A stretch of 17,817 bases of DNA from JAKGBX01 sp965366835. GTDB taxonomy: Bacteria > Pseudomonadota > Alphaproteobacteria > Rhodobacterales > Rhodobacteraceae. The position numbers were made by a program, and so were the translations under genes. A model generated the notes under the pieces. It did no database searches, was not told the origin of the DNA, and saw only the letters and a program-made list of their open reading frames with translations. The stretch is taken from the NCBI GenBank assembly GCA_965366835.1, contig CBDUGF010000074.1, positions 1-17,817 of the forward strand, written 5' to 3'. Below are positions 1-7,227 of this stretch, one piece after another; positions within the stretch are counted from its first letter, which is position 1, and every line of letters begins with the position of its first letter.

Positions 1-1
1 A

Positions 2-166
2 TGTGGCGAGGTGCATGGCTTGACTGTAGGGCATTTGGCTTCTGTGCGTGAAAAGATCAAAGGCCTGCGGAAGTTGGAAAAGGCGCTTGTTGGAATGGCG
101 GCGGAGTGCAGCCAAGGCGATGTGCCAGACTGCCCGATCCTGGAGACGCTGTTTGAGGTGAGGTGA
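2..166 (+). CDS. MerR-family metal-responsive regulator, C-terminal fragment (5' end outside window)
   Basis: The frame is open from the window edge to a TGA at 164-166, giving 54 residues that match the end of the dimerisation helix and the metal-binding loop of MerR-family regulators. A Cys is the first residue seen. It aligns with the sensor Cys (C82) of Tn21 MerR because the following segment ending in VREK keeps the same spacing. A later Cys-x7-Cys pair sits in the context ECSQGDVPDCPILETL. Three such cysteines suit a sensor of a divalent soft metal (mercury or zinc type); the C-x7-C loop spacing alone is CueR-like. Family membership is clear, the metal is inferred. The first 60 bases contain 30 G+C, against about 42 of 60 in tctA next door, so this gene may belong to an acquired segment. 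The DNA-binding domain lies outside the window. Confidence 0.75.
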   Translation, partial: CGEVHGLTVGHLASVREKIKGLRKLEKALVGMAAECSQGDVPDCPILETLFEVR

Positions 167-201
167 ACTAAGGGTCTGACACCGCGATGGAGTGAGGCTT
201 A

Positions 202-243
202 GCGGACATTGAATTTTAAAGGGCCAATGGTCGGTTTGTCCGC
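202..243. repeat. Inverted repeat in the merR-tctA gap
   Basis: Perfect 7-bp arms gcggaca (202-208) and tgtccgc (237-243) flank an AT-rich centre. A second, overlapping pairing joins aatgg-t-cgg (226-234) to ccg-ccatt (248-255) with one bulged base. Both lie between the ends of two convergent genes. They could act as a terminator-like structure or be the remnant end of a mobile element. There is no U-rich run after either stem, so a classical intrinsic terminator is not supported. Confidence 0.4.
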
Positions 244-276
244 AATACCGCCATTCATAATGCCGAACGAAACGCT

Positions 277-1782
277 CTAACGGGTCTCGCTCTCGGTATC
301 GCGGCGGCGCGCCAGCATCACCGCCGTCACCACCGCCAAGGCCATCAGGAACAGCGCAAAGGGATAGTTCAGCAGCTGCGTCGGATCGCCATTGAGCAGC
401 GCCAGCGTCTGCGACAGCGAGACCTCCAGCCGCGGTGCGAGGAAGAAGGCGATGATGAAGACCACGACCGATATGCCGAAGGCGCTCATCACGAAGGCGA
501 GCACCGCAAAGACCAGCATCACGCCGACGCCGAACAGCCCGCCCGAGGCCAGCGACACGCCGACGAAACACATCAGCAGCGCGGTCGAGAAGATGAACGG
601 CTCGGGCGCCGAAACCACCTTGACCCAGAGCCGCAAGCCGAGCTGCCCGACCCAGAGGTTCATCAGGTTGGCCAGGATCATGGTGCCGAACAGCCCGTAG
701 ATCAGCCGGCCCTGCTGTTCGAACAGGAACGGCCCCGGCTGCACCCCGTGGATCATGAAGGCCGAGATGATCAGCGCGGCGCTGACCGAGCCGGGGATGC
801 CGAGGGTCAGGAGCGGGATCATGTTGGCGCCCATGACCGAGGAATTGGCCGATTCCGCCGCCGCGATGCCGTGCAGATTGCCCTTGCCGAAGGATTTGGG
901 ATCGTCCGAGGCGCTGCGCGCGCTGGCATAGGACATGAAGGCGGCGGCGGTCGAGCCGATGCCGGGCAGGGCGCCGAGGATGGTGCCGATCACGGCGCCG
1001 CGCAGCATGGTAAAGCGGCAGCCCCAGTATTCCGCCCAGCTCACCGAACGGTCGGCCCGGGGCTGGTTGCGCGGCAGGGTGACGGCGGCGCGCAGGTTGC
1101 CGCTGGTTTCGCTGAGCCGGCGCAGCAATTCCGAAATCGCCAGCATGCCGATGGCGACCGAGGCCAGCGGCAGCCCGTCATAAAGCTCGTATTGCTCGAA
1201 GAAGAAGCGCGGCGTGGCATGTTCCGGATCGGTGCCCACCATCGCCGCCAGAAGGCCCAGAGAAATCGCAATCACCCCCTTGATCAGCGATCTGCCCATC
1301 AGCCCGGCGATCACCGCGAAGGCCAGCAGCATCAGCCCCAGCACCTCGACCGGCCCCATTTTCAGCGCCAGGATGGCCAGTGGCGCCGAAACCGTGATCA
1401 GCACGATATCGCTGAACGTGTCGCCGGTGATCGAGGAAAACAGCGCCATCTTGGTGGCCTTCAGCGGCTTGCCCTGCTGCGCCAGCGGATAGCCGTCGAG
1501 CGCGGTCGCCGCTGCGTCGGGCGTGCCCGGCGTGTTGAGCAGCACCGCCGGAATCGCGCCGCCGACCAGCCCGCCCTTGTTGACCCCGACTAGAAAGCCG
1601 ATGCCGGTGAGCGGCGCCATGCCGAAGGTAAAGGGAATCGCGATCGCCATCGCCATCACCGGGCCAATGCCCGGCACCGCGCCGACGAACTGCCCGATCA
1701 TCACGCCGAACAGCACGAACAAGAGGTTGATCGGCGTGACCGCATCGCCGAGCCCGGCCATGACAATGCTCAGCTCCGGCAT
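277..1782 (-). CDS. tctA: Tripartite tricarboxylate transporter, large membrane subunit TctA
   Basis: This 501-residue, very hydrophobic protein has the length and repeated-half layout of TctA, the 11-12 helix transport subunit of TTT carriers. The N-terminal half has the family glycine/proline motif around residues 26-41 (GAVPGIGP core), and it recurs as GALPGIGS near residue 270. A conserved stretch with AAESANSS and TLGIPGS follows. It would carry substrate, delivered by the periplasmic TctC, across the inner membrane using an ion gradient. The ATG at 1782 lies 16 bp after the tctB stop, with a G-rich stretch upstream; M8 is an alternative start. It is the last gene of tctC-tctB-tctA. No tctDE two-component genes are visible. 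The substrate cannot be read from the sequence; citrate is only the family prototype. Confidence 0.93.
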   Translation of the reverse strand: MPELSIVMAGLGDAVTPINLLFVLFGVMIGQFVGAVPGIGPVMAMAIAIPFTFGMAPLTGIGFLVGVNKGGLVGGAIPAVLLNTPGTPDAAATALDGYPLAQQGKPLKATKMALFSSITGDTFSDIVLITVSAPLAILALKMGPVEVLGLMLLAFAVIAGLMGRSLIKGVIAISLGLLAAMVGTDPEHATPRFFFEQYELYDGLPLASVAIGMLAISELLRRLSETSGNLRAAVTLPRNQPRADRSVSWAEYWGCRFTMLRGAVIGTILGALPGIGSTAAAFMSYASARSASDDPKSFGKGNLHGIAAAESANSSVMGANMIPLLTLGIPGSVSAALIISAFMIHGVQPGPFLFEQQGRLIYGLFGTMILANLMNLWVGQLGLRLWVKVVSAPEPFIFSTALLMCFVGVSLASGGLFGVGVMLVFAVLAFVMSAFGISVVVFIIAFFLAPRLEVSLSQTLALLNGDPTQLLNYPFALFLMALAVVTAVMLARRRDTESETR

Positions 1783-1798
1783 CTGCGCGCCCCCGCTT

Positions 1799-2218
1799 TC
1801 ATGGCAGCGGCCGCCCCAGCAACAGCGCCACCACGACCCAGATCAACACCGGCATCGCGACCGCGCCCAGCCCCAGCCAGAGCCAGCGCCGCTCATGCGC
1901 CAGCCACATCAGCGCCAGCGCCATCACTGGTGCTACATAGACGAACCCGACCAGGCGCATGCCCCACAGCCCGGCCACCAACACCGCGGCGAACAGCGCC
2001 GCGCGGCTCCAATGCAACAGGCCCGGGCTGGCATCGCCCGAGGGGCGCAGCATCAGCGCCACGCCGCAAAGCCCGAGCACAACCGCCACGATCCGGGGCA
2101 GGGTGCGCGGCTTCAGCCAGCCATACTCGACCGTTTCCACCTGCCACGGCACGATCACCAGATAGAGCAGCAGGGCAAACGCCACGACGACCAGCCCGAG
2201 GATCCGGTCAGTCACCAT
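1799..2218 (-). CDS. tctB: Tripartite tricarboxylate transporter, small membrane subunit TctB
   Basis: The 139-residue protein has about four to five hydrophobic helices (roughly 6-25, 42-58, 70-105 and 113-134). It has the size and position expected of TctB, the poorly conserved small membrane subunit that pairs with TctA. The early segment with YGWLKPRTLPRIV resembles the loop of TctB proteins that ends in a conserved proline before the second helix. It sits 45 bp after tctC and 16 bp before tctA, as in the usual C-B-A order. The ribosome binding site is weak (AGGGCGG-like), so translation may depend on the operon message. Identification rests as much on context as on sequence. Confidence 0.88.
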   Translation of the reverse strand: MVTDRILGLVVVAFALLLYLVIVPWQVETVEYGWLKPRTLPRIVAVVLGLCGVALMLRPSGDASPGLLHWSRAALFAAVLVAGLWGMRLVGFVYVAPVMALALMWLAHERRWLWLGLGAVAMPVLIWVVVALLLGRPLP

Positions 2219-2263
2219 GGCGCGCGCCGCCCTGCCGATGCGTGTGCTTCATCGCGCCCCACG

Positions 2264-3208
2264 CTATTCGGCAAACAGCGCGCCGACATTGACCAGCCCC
2301 TTGCGCATCATCTCCTCGGCGCCGTCGGGCCCGAGATTGACGATCGGCGATTTCAGCGAATTCAGCACCGCACTCTTGACCTCGTCACTGTCGAGCGCCG
2401 CCGCCAGCGCCGCGATCAGGGCCTCGCGGGCGTCGTCCGGCGTGCCCTTGGTGGTGGCGAAGAAGAACACCGGATCGACATAGATATCATAGCCCTGTTC
2501 GATCAGCGTCGGCGTGTCGGGCGCATAGTTGTGGCGCGTGTCGTTCATCGACGCGATCATCTTCAGCTCACCGGCCTCGAGGAAGGTGATATGTTCGCCC
2601 GCCTCGAACCCGGCAATCGCCTGGCCGCCGAGGATCAGCTTGACGTTCTCGGCGCCGCCCTTGGTCGACAGGAACTGGAAATCGATACCGGCCTTCTGGG
2701 CGACGAAACGCATCGCCAGCTCCTGCGGCTTGGCGTCAAAGGCCAGCGGCGCGCCGTTATTGGCCTTGGCATAGTCGATCAGCCCGGCGACATCGTCAAA
2801 CGGCGCATCCTTGCGCGCGATCATCGCCAACTGGGCGCGCGCGGCGGTGCCGAGATAATCAAAGCTGTCGAGGGTGAATTTCAGCTTTTCGGGCCGGTTC
2901 ACCAGGTTGACCAGCAACGGCATGTTGACGCCGAGCCCGATCACCGAGCCATCGGCGGGCCGGTTGGCAATGCCGGTGAACATCGCCACACCGCCGCCGC
3001 CGGGCTTGTTCTCGGCGATCACGGTCCAGCCGGTCTGCTCCTGCATCACCTTGGCGACGACGCGCCCGATGGTATCGGTCGAGCCGCCGGCGCCAAAGCC
3101 GATCTGCAGGCTCAATGTGCCTTTCGGCGCCCATTCGGCGCTGGCCATCCCGGCGATCATCACGCCGGCGGCGGTCAGCGCCGCTGTCACGAGTTTTCTG
3201 AATTTCAT
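2264..3208 (-). CDS. tctC: Periplasmic solute receptor TctC (Bug family)
   Basis: This 314-residue protein starts with a Sec signal peptide: Lys/Arg at 2-5, a hydrophobic core at 6-22, and a likely cut after ASA at residue 24. The mature part has Bug/TctC features, including the early GFGAGGSTDTIGR loop that contacts the substrate carboxylate, the ENKPGGGG motif, and the late YVDPVFFFATTKGTP segment. It binds a carboxylate or related solute in the periplasm and hands it to TctAB. The start is supported by a strong Shine-Dalgarno GGGAGGA (3216-3222 on the complement) seven bases before the ATG. It leads the tctCBA operon and is divergent from yebC across about 200 bp. Bug receptors vary widely in ligand, so the substrate is unknown. 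Confidence 0.92.
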   Translation of the reverse strand: MKFRKLVTAALTAAGVMIAGMASAEWAPKGTLSLQIGFGAGGSTDTIGRVVAKVMQEQTGWTVIAENKPGGGGVAMFTGIANRPADGSVIGLGVNMPLLVNLVNRPEKLKFTLDSFDYLGTAARAQLAMIARKDAPFDDVAGLIDYAKANNGAPLAFDAKPQELAMRFVAQKAGIDFQFLSTKGGAENVKLILGGQAIAGFEAGEHITFLEAGELKMIASMNDTRHNYAPDTPTLIEQGYDIYVDPVFFFATTKGTPDDAREALIAALAAALDSDEVKSAVLNSLKSPIVNLGPDGAEEMMRKGLVNVGALFAE

Positions 3209-3409
3209 GGTTTTATCCTCCCAGATATCGGCCTGCTGTCGCGGCTCTCATGCTGCCACGGTAGGGATTTTCAGGCTCCAAGGCCAGTAAGGCATGATTT
3301 CGTTAACAAGGCAATGAAATTCCAGAGGAGCAATCGACGGGGGATTGAACCCGGCCACGGGCTTCGCCTATAGAGACGCGGCACGCAGCAGAGATCTCGA
3401 GGGAGCCAA
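3209..3409. promoter_or_regulatory. Divergent intergenic region between tctC and yebC
   Basis: These 201 bp must carry the promoters for tctC (minus) and probably for yebC (plus). It includes the tctC ribosome binding site at 3216-3222 and a GAGGGA ribosome binding site just before the yebC ATG. A moderately AT-rich stretch lies near 3290-3330. I could not assign convincing -35/-10 boxes. Short open frames run through it on both strands but overlap yebC or have no coding character. Confidence 0.4.
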
Positions 3410-4150
3410 ATGGCCGGCCATTCAAAATGGGCAAACATCCAGCACCGCAAGGGGCGCCAGGACGCGGCGCGCTCCAAGCTGTTTTCCAAGCTCGCCAAGG
3501 AGATCACCGTGGCGGCGAAGATGGGCGATCCCGACCCCGACAAGAACCCGCGCCTGCGCCTCGCCGTCAAGGAGGCCAAGTCGCAATCGGTGCCCAAGGA
3601 CGTGATCGACCGCGCCATCAAGAAGGCGATGGGCGGCGACGCCGAGGATTACGATGAAATCCGCTACGAGGGCTATGGCCCGGGCGGCGTCGCGGTGATC
3701 GTCGAGGCGATGACCGACAACAAGAACCGCACCGCCTCCAACGTGCGCTCGACCTTCACCAAGAACGGCGGCAATCTCGGCGAGACCGGCTCGGTCGGCT
3801 TCATGTTCGACCGCAAGGGCGAGATCACCTATCCGGCGGATGCGGGCGACGAGGACGCGGTGATGCTGGCCGCGATCGAGGCCGGCGCCGAGGATGTCGA
3901 AAGCAGTGAGGAGGGCCACACCATCTGGTGCGCCGATACCGACCTCAACGAGGTCGCCGCCGCGCTCGAAGCCGCCCTTGGCGAGAGCGAAAGCACCCGC
4001 CTGGCCTGGCGCCCGAGCATGACGACCGAGCTCGATCTCGACGGCATGCAAAAGCTGATGAAGCTGATCGACGCGCTGGAAGACGATGACGACGTGCAGC
4101 GCGTCACCGCCAATTTCGACGCCTCCGACGAGGTGATGGAGCAGCTCTGA
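3410..4150 (+). CDS. yebC: YebC/PmpR/TACO1-family protein
   Basis: The 246-residue protein has the typical full length and opens with the family hallmark MAGHSKWANIQHRK, followed by a helical N-terminal domain rich in Lys/Arg (to about residue 75). The other two domains carry conserved YEGYGPGGVAVIVEAMTDNKNRT and the TKNGGNLGETGSVGFMF stretch. Members are described as DNA-binding regulators (PmpR-like) or as ribosome-associated factors that relieve stalling on proline-rich messages (TACO1-like); sequence alone does not separate these roles. The start is fixed by the motif and by GAGGGA upstream. In many proteobacteria yebC sits near ruvC; here no ruvC is seen within the window. It is followed by a hairpin 10 bp after the stop. 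Confidence 0.96.
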   Translation: MAGHSKWANIQHRKGRQDAARSKLFSKLAKEITVAAKMGDPDPDKNPRLRLAVKEAKSQSVPKDVIDRAIKKAMGGDAEDYDEIRYEGYGPGGVAVIVEAMTDNKNRTASNVRSTFTKNGGNLGETGSVGFMFDRKGEITYPADAGDEDAVMLAAIEAGAEDVESSEEGHTIWCADTDLNEVAAALEAALGESESTRLAWRPSMTTELDLDGMQKLMKLIDALEDDDDVQRVTANFDASDEVMEQL

Positions 4151-4160
4151 GCCGGGCCGT

Positions 4161-4180
4161 GGTGCGTGAAATCACGCACC
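4161..4180. repeat. REP-like perfect hairpin after yebC
   Basis: A palindromic element with arms ggtgcgtga (4161-4169) and tcacgcacc (4172-4180) is followed by ctacg. The core resembles short REP-type palindromes of the form GTAGGGTGCGTG-CACGCACCCTAC seen in many proteobacterial genomes; this resemblance is from memory and was not searched. It sits between convergent genes (yebC and the orphan protein) and could end transcription or protect 3' ends. No U-run follows. Confidence 0.6.
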
Positions 4181-4257
4181 CTACGCCAGCGGCCGCCCGG
4201 CGCGATGGTTCCCGGTCATGCGCGCGCCGGAGCCTGGTGCCGGGGCGTGGCCGGCGT

Positions 4258-4935
4258 TCAGGTTTTCATCTTCCATTTGAAGCTTGCGGTGACGGTGCCG
4301 CCATCGGCGGAGATCACCGCCGTGTCCCCGGTCGGCTGGTAGGTGAACTTGTAGGGTGTTTCGTACCAGCCGCCGCCGCAGACATCGACCACCATCCAGA
4401 CGGTTGCGCCGGCATTCAGCGGCGCGCCCGGCAGCGCGAAGAAACCGCACAGGTTCTGCGTCGCCTGGCCGACGCGCACGATGTAGCTCCACTTGTAGGG
4501 TGGGGTATTGCTGCCATAGCCCGCCTTGGGCTGGGTGACATTGGGTTCGTTCTGCCAATACATGGTGAAATAGGCAGAGTAGCTCGCGCCCGCGACGACA
4601 TCGAGTTCGAAAGCGGCGACGTTGCCCAGCGAAGCCGCTGTCGCCTCGGCGGTCTCGACCTGCTTGACGTTGTCGGCGAAGCTGGCGGCCTTTGCCATCA
4701 GCGCATCGCGTGTGTCGCGGGCCTCGGGCACGTGGCGTAGCACCGCCAGCGCCCAGGTCGGGTCGTCCTGCTCCAGAACCAGTTCGGCGAGCTTGTTGGC
4801 GCCCAGTTCTTCGGCGGCGGTTTCGAAAATCTCGCGATAGCTGCTGGCGGCGTTCTTGATCAGGGTCAATGTGCGGGGGGCGTCGAACTCCGTGGCAAGC
4901 TTGACGCCGAGCTTTCTCTGGTCTGCGAGCTGCAT
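4258..4935 (-). CDS. Unrecognised 225-residue two-domain protein
   Basis: I do not recognise the family. Residues 1-100 are mainly charged helix (EIFETAAEELGANKLAELV and similar). Residues 105-225 look like an all-beta domain rich in Tyr, Trp, Gly and alternating hydrophobics, with YSAYFTMYWQ, YKWSYIVRVGQ and a terminal TVTASFKWKMK strand. There are only two Cys (163, 186), no signal peptide and no membrane helix, so it is probably cytoplasmic or exported by a non-Sec route. The start is well supported by AAGGAGA (4943-4949 on the complement) seven bases before the ATG. It lies downstream of argP in the same direction but 246 bp away, behind a hairpin, so it likely has its own promoter. A lectin-like or lipid-binding beta-sandwich is possible but speculative. 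Confidence 0.8.
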   Translation of the reverse strand: MQLADQRKLGVKLATEFDAPRTLTLIKNAASSYREIFETAAEELGANKLAELVLEQDDPTWALAVLRHVPEARDTRDALMAKAASFADNVKQVETAEATAASLGNVAAFELDVVAGASYSAYFTMYWQNEPNVTQPKAGYGSNTPPYKWSYIVRVGQATQNLCGFFALPGAPLNAGATVWMVVDVCGGGWYETPYKFTYQPTGDTAVISADGGTVTASFKWKMKT

Positions 4936-5130
4936 GGTATCATCTCCTTGGAAAATCGTTTTTTCGGGGAAAACAGGGGTAATGATAAAAACATCACACC
5001 CCTGGAAGGGTGTGCCGGTTTCAACTTCCGGTCAAGAATGTTGGCGTAATTTGCAATCTATGAGAGAAAATCGGCTGACGCCGCAGGGGAGATGGCCGCC
5101 ATGGGCTGCGATATGCGGCCAGCAAGCGTA
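4936..5130 (-). promoter_or_regulatory. AT-richer leader of the orphan gene with a hairpin
   Basis: The stretch upstream of the orphan gene is clearly less GC-rich than its surroundings (28 G+C in 4981-5040). It includes a perfect 7-bp hairpin with arms cacaccc (4995-5001) and gggtgtg (5008-5014) and a 6-base loop. In the direction of the orphan gene the stem is followed by a T-rich run and then the ribosome binding site. This could be the gene's promoter and operator or an attenuating leader. I cannot assign promoter boxes with confidence. Confidence 0.4.
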
Positions 5131-5131
5131 G

Positions 5132-5150
5132 GGTAGGGTTTTACCCCACC
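5132..5150. repeat. REP-like hairpin downstream of argP
   Basis: Arms ggt-a-gggt (5132-5139) and accc-c-acc (5143-5150) pair with one A/C mismatch around a TTT loop, preceded by cgtag. It resembles the GTAGGGTGGG...CCCACC short palindromes common in proteobacterial intergenic DNA, and it shares its GTAGGGT edge with the reverse complement of the element at 4161-4180. In the argP direction it lies about 30 bp past the stop codon and could serve as its terminator. Confidence 0.5.
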
Positions 5151-5181
5151 ACCGCCCCTCACAGATCGGGTTTTTCCGGAC

Positions 5182-6114
5182 CTAGACCGCCTGGCCTAAC
5201 TCCTCCTCGATGTCCGCCGCCTGGTCCTGGCGCAGGACGTTGCGCGCCCGCGCCTTCACCGCTTCGGTCACCGGCGCCATCACCGGCGCCATCATCCGGC
5301 TGACCTGCCAGTAGAGCGGCTTGTCATGCGCGCCGATCTCCTGGCTCAGCGGCACCAGGATGCCGCGCCGGATCATCCGGCGCACCAGCGGCTCGGGGTT
5401 GAGCCCCCAGCCCAGGCCGCGCCGCGCCGCTTCGACAAAGGCCTGCGACGAGGGCATGCCATGGCTCGGCGGATGGATCCCGGCGCCGAAATGCGCCGCC
5501 AGCCATTCGGCCTGCAAGCCGTCCTTGGCATCGAATTGCAGCATCGGCGCGCGCGCCAGCGATTTGGCGTCGAGCCCGTCGGCAAAGTATTTCTCGACGA
5601 AACCGGGGCTGGCGGTGGCGATGTAGCGCAGCGCGCCGAGCGGATGTACATCACAGCCCTGCACCGGGCGCGACTGTTCGCTGACCGCGGCCAGAACCTC
5701 GCCCCGGCGCAGCCATTCGCCGGAATGGGATTCGTCATCCACCACCAGGTCGTAGAGCGCCCCGTCGACGCGGCTGAGCGCGCCCAGCAGCCATGTCGCC
5801 AGGCTGTCGGCATTGACCGCGATCCTGAGCCGGGCCGGTGCGGCGCCCGCATCGGCGCCGCGGCCCAGTTCCTGGCTGGTCTGCGCTTCCAGCAGCGCCA
5901 CGGCCTCGCCATGCGCCGCCAGCCGCCGCCCCGCATCGGTGCCCTTGCACGGGCTTTCGCGCAGCACCAGAACGGTGCCGACCTGCTCCTCCAGCGCCTT
6001 AAGCCGCTGCGACACCGCCGATTGGGTGATGCCCAGCGCCCCCGCCGCGCTCTCGAAGCTGCCCAGCCGCAGGATCGCGGACAAGGCAGCCAGTTGCCTG
6101 CTGTCGAACTGCAT
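5182..6114 (-). CDS. argP: LysR-family regulator, ArgP/LysG type
   Basis: The 310-residue protein has a LysR winged helix-turn-helix at about residues 5-62 (SFESAAGALGITQSAVSQRLKALEEQVG core), followed by a linker helix and an effector-binding domain. The fold, the ESPCKGTDAGRRL stretch after the helix-turn-helix, and divergence from a lysE exporter point to the ArgP (IciA)/LysG subgroup, which switches on lysine or arginine export when these amino acids accumulate. The ATG at 6112-6114 is chosen because it begins the canonical MQFDSRQLAAL start and has an AGGGGGG site just upstream. Longer in-frame readings would run into lysE. A dyad in the 90-bp gap is the probable operator. The C-terminal tail, rich in Glu and Gln, is slightly longer than in E. 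coli ArgP. Confidence 0.9.
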   Translation of the reverse strand: MQFDSRQLAALSAILRLGSFESAAGALGITQSAVSQRLKALEEQVGTVLVLRESPCKGTDAGRRLAAHGEAVALLEAQTSQELGRGADAGAAPARLRIAVNADSLATWLLGALSRVDGALYDLVVDDESHSGEWLRRGEVLAAVSEQSRPVQGCDVHPLGALRYIATASPGFVEKYFADGLDAKSLARAPMLQFDAKDGLQAEWLAAHFGAGIHPPSHGMPSSQAFVEAARRGLGWGLNPEPLVRRMIRRGILVPLSQEIGAHDKPLYWQVSRMMAPVMAPVTEAVKARARNVLRQDQAADIEEELGQAV

Positions 6115-6147
6115 AAGCCCCCCTGATACCAGCTTCATATCTTTAAT

Positions 6148-6177
6148 TGGACCTAGCGCGAATTGCCCGCTAGGCCA
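6148..6177. promoter_or_regulatory. Probable ArgP operator between argP and lysE
   Basis: A dyad with perfect 7-bp arms cctagcg (6152-6158) and cgctagg (6168-6174) surrounds a 9-base AT-containing centre. It extends outward to tgg/cca (6148-6150 and 6175-6177) if one A is bulged. Position, symmetry and the T...A spacing fit a LysR-type recognition site shared by the divergent promoters. An extended -10-like TGCTTATAG lies at 6185-6193 on the plus strand, which would give lysE a very short leader. Confidence 0.55.
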
Positions 6178-6204
6178 AGCAAAATGCTTATAGGGGGCGG
6201 GGCA

Positions 6205-6804
6205 ATGATCGAAGCGGCGGCGGCGGGGTTCATGCTGGGTTTTTCGCTGATCCTGGCGATCGGGGCGCAGAATGCCTTCGTGCTGCGCCAGGGGCTGAGG
6301 CGCGAGCATGTGCTGGCCACGGTGCTGGTCTGTGCGCTGTCGGATGCGCTTCTGATCGCCGCCGGGGTGGCGGGGTTCGGCGCGCTGGCAAGCGCTGTGC
6401 CCTGGTTCGAGACGGCGATGCGTTATGGCGGTGCCGGGTTCCTGCTCTGGTATGGCGCGCGCAATTTCGCCGCCGCCTGGCGCGGCGGTGTGGCGCTCGA
6501 CAGCGGCGGCGCGGCGCAGCGCACAAGGCGCGGCGTTGTGCTGACGGTGGTGGCGCTGACCTGGCTCAACCCGCATGTCTATCTCGATACGGTGGTGCTC
6601 CTGGGCGCGATCTCGGCCCAGTATGACAGCCGCCTCGGCTTTGCCCTCGGCGCGATGCTGGCGAGCTTCTGCTTTTTCTTCGCGCTCGGTTATGGCGCGC
6701 GGCTCTTGGCGCCGCTGTTTCAGCGCCCGGTGGCGTGGCGGGTGCTGGATGTGGTGGTGGGGGCGACAATGTGGGCGATCGCCGGCTCGCTGCTGGTCAG
6801 GTGA
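6205..6804 (+). CDS. lysE: LysE/ArgO-family amino-acid exporter
   Basis: This 199-residue membrane protein has about six helices and the LysE-family signatures: GAQNAFVLRQGL near the N-terminus (the family N-terminal G-x-N motif) and TWLNPHVYLDTVVLLGAI in the middle. LysE and ArgO export basic amino acids using the proton-motive force. Divergence from an ArgP-type regulator makes lysine/arginine export the likely role. The ATG at 6205, with a G-rich stretch upstream, fits the family start; ATGs at 6163 and 6184 are also in frame but would add a tail not typical of the family and would run into the operator. It ends 18 bp from the end of the convergent thioesterase gene with no visible terminator between them. 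Confidence 0.92.
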   Translation: MIEAAAAGFMLGFSLILAIGAQNAFVLRQGLRREHVLATVLVCALSDALLIAAGVAGFGALASAVPWFETAMRYGGAGFLLWYGARNFAAAWRGGVALDSGGAAQRTRRGVVLTVVALTWLNPHVYLDTVVLLGAISAQYDSRLGFALGAMLASFCFFFALGYGARLLAPLFQRPVAWRVLDVVVGATMWAIAGSLLVR

Positions 6805-6822
6805 GGCGCCGGGCTGGCGGCG

Positions 6823-7227
6823 TCAGTCGAACGGCATCGGCACCGCCGAGGATGTGGCCCGCGCCAGCAGCGTTCCCTCGGCATCGAACAGCTCGGCCTC
6901 GAGAAAGGCGACGCGCCGGCCCAGGCTGACAACCCGGCCCTTGCAGATCAGCCGCCCCAGCCTGGCGGGTTTGAGAAAGCTCACGTTGAGGTCGATGCTC
7001 GACGCCATCACCTTGCCATGGGTCAGCGCCACCAGCGCCGGGCCCATGGTATCGTCGAGCATCGCGGCGACGAATCCGCCCTGGATCACACCGCGCGGAT
7101 TGAGCGTCTCGGGGCCGGGGGAAAAGGCGATCTCGATCTCGCCCTTCTCGGCGTCCTCGCGCAAGAGCTCCCAGCCCAGCAATTCCGAGGCGGGCGGCAT
7201 CGGGAAGCTGTCAAACACGCTGGGCAT
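6823..7227 (-). CDS. PaaI-family hotdog thioesterase
   Basis: The 134-residue protein has a single hotdog fold of the PaaI/YigI group, which hydrolyses acyl-CoA thioesters. The active-site segment reads NPRGVIQGGFVAAMLDDTMG at residues 43-62. The usual His before GG is Gln49 here, a variant I recall in related proteins, and D58/D59 provide the acidic position on the long helix. The start at 7227 overlaps the end of the LuxR gene by 17 bp; an ATG at 7200 (M10) is an alternative. It is the last gene of the PepSY-cytochrome b-LuxR cluster, so its expression is probably coupled to it. Its substrate is unknown. Confidence 0.88.
   Translation of the reverse strand: MPSVFDSFPMPPASELLGWELLREDAEKGEIEIAFSPGPETLNPRGVIQGGFVAAMLDDTMGPALVALTHGKVMASSIDLNVSFLKPARLGRLICKGRVVSLGRRVAFLEAELFDAEGTLLARATSSAVPMPFD

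Noticed and set aside
1523..3373. Long plus-strand open frame opposite tctA-tctB-tctC
   Set aside because: It spans three clear minus-strand genes and the gaps between them. Its translation is His/Arg/Gln-rich low complexity with no domain, typical of antisense shadows in high-GC DNA.
3422..4051. 209-residue minus-strand open frame opposite yebC
   Set aside because: YebC is unambiguous on the plus strand; the antisense frame is rich in Gly, His and Val with no recognisable family.
6115..6576. N-terminal extension of ArgP reaching 6576
   Set aside because: It would overlap lysE and the operator. The extra residues are Arg/His/Gln-rich, and the LysR start motif begins at 6114.
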